From Marinagarivorans sp. UBA5870 (GTDB lineage: Bacteria > Pseudomonadota > Gammaproteobacteria > Pseudomonadales > Cellvibrionaceae), in contig DJFO01000363.1 of the NCBI GenBank assembly GCA_002432555.1, positions 6,326-11,995 on the forward strand: DNA of 5,670 nucleotides, read 5' to 3'. Below the pieces are notes generated by a model that saw only the letters and a list, made by a program, of their open reading frames with translations, was not told the DNA's origin and made no database searches. Below are positions 5,607-5,670 of the stretch, piece by piece (the first letter of the stretch is position 1; each line of letters starts with the position of its first letter). The translations under genes were made by a program, and so were the position numbers.

Positions 5607-5649
5607 AGCTATGCACTGGGCACCACTGGGTTCCGCGCAACTCAGCTCT

Positions 5650-5670
5650 CGTCATCCCCGCGCAGGCGGG
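5650..5670. repeat. Third REP-like arm, cut by the window edge
   Basis: CGTCATCCCCGCGCAGGCGGG repeats the left arm in the same orientation, 118 bases further on, and its palindrome would be completed by one more G beyond the edge. It shows the element group continues to the right. Confidence 0.7.

Larger units (their letters stand above)
5422..5670. other. Non-coding repeat-rich region downstream of trpG
   Basis: No gene is supported in these 249 bases. They hold, in order, about 50 bases without clear structure, three 21-base-period repeats, and a group of REP-like palindromes reaching the right edge. There is no hairpin with a T tract, so no intrinsic terminator for the trp operon is seen. 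The next trp gene (trpD would be usual) may be beyond the edge or elsewhere. Confidence 0.6.

Noticed and set aside
4966..5655. Minus-strand open frame of 229 residues over trpG and the repeats
   Set aside because: It is antisense to trpG's catalytic region, and its N-terminal part is translated REP-like repeat.
5529..5670. CRISPR array: the CCCCGCGCAGGCGGGG core looks like a type I-E repeat
   Set aside because: The arms alternate in orientation, spacing is irregular (16 bases, then about 50), flanks are part of the repeat, and there are no cas genes. REP-like fits better.

Overview
The window looks like chromosomal DNA of a GC-rich gammaproteobacterium. The evidence is a recognisable Trp repressor (TrpR, essentially a gammaproteobacterial/chlamydial family), a secreted family 9 cellulase of the plant-polysaccharide-degrader type, and short GC-rich REP-like palindromes. 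A Cellvibrionaceae-like or Xanthomonadales-like cellulose degrader is a reasonable guess, but the genus cannot be fixed from this sequence.

Layout: two transcription units diverge from about 2887-3043. Leftward (minus strand) come a GH9 endoglucanase (2886-1177), a 321-base spacer, and a 74-residue peptide gene (855-631) with a textbook double-glycine leader and a CCCACHCC cysteine cluster. A strong intrinsic terminator follows (623-590). Next is a GRDP-like (DUF1399-type) protein gene (544-44), then a Shine-Dalgarno sequence and start codon of a further gene that leaves the window at base 1. Rightward (plus strand) come trpR (3044-3343), trpE (3368-4768) and trpG (4765-5421), tightly packed as one operon. 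After trpG there is no gene: 5422-5670 holds three 21-base tandem repeat units and a set of inverted REP-like hairpins that runs off the right edge.

How the genes work together: TrpE and TrpG form the two subunits of anthranilate synthase, the first committed step of tryptophan synthesis. TrpR is the Trp-dependent repressor. A perfect 10-base trp half-operator palindrome abuts the trpR start codon, and only 24 bases separate trpR from trpE. This suggests that the repressor controls itself and trpEG from one site. No leader-peptide attenuator is visible.

The most interesting part is the left end: a probable ribosomally made peptide (bacteriocin/RiPP-like) precursor, its own terminator, a GRDP-like partner with conserved His/Cys residues, and at least one more gene. 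I do not recognise this pairing as a characterised pathway. The maturation and export genes, if any, would lie to the left of the window. The GH9 gene and the peptide genes share a strand but are probably separate units.
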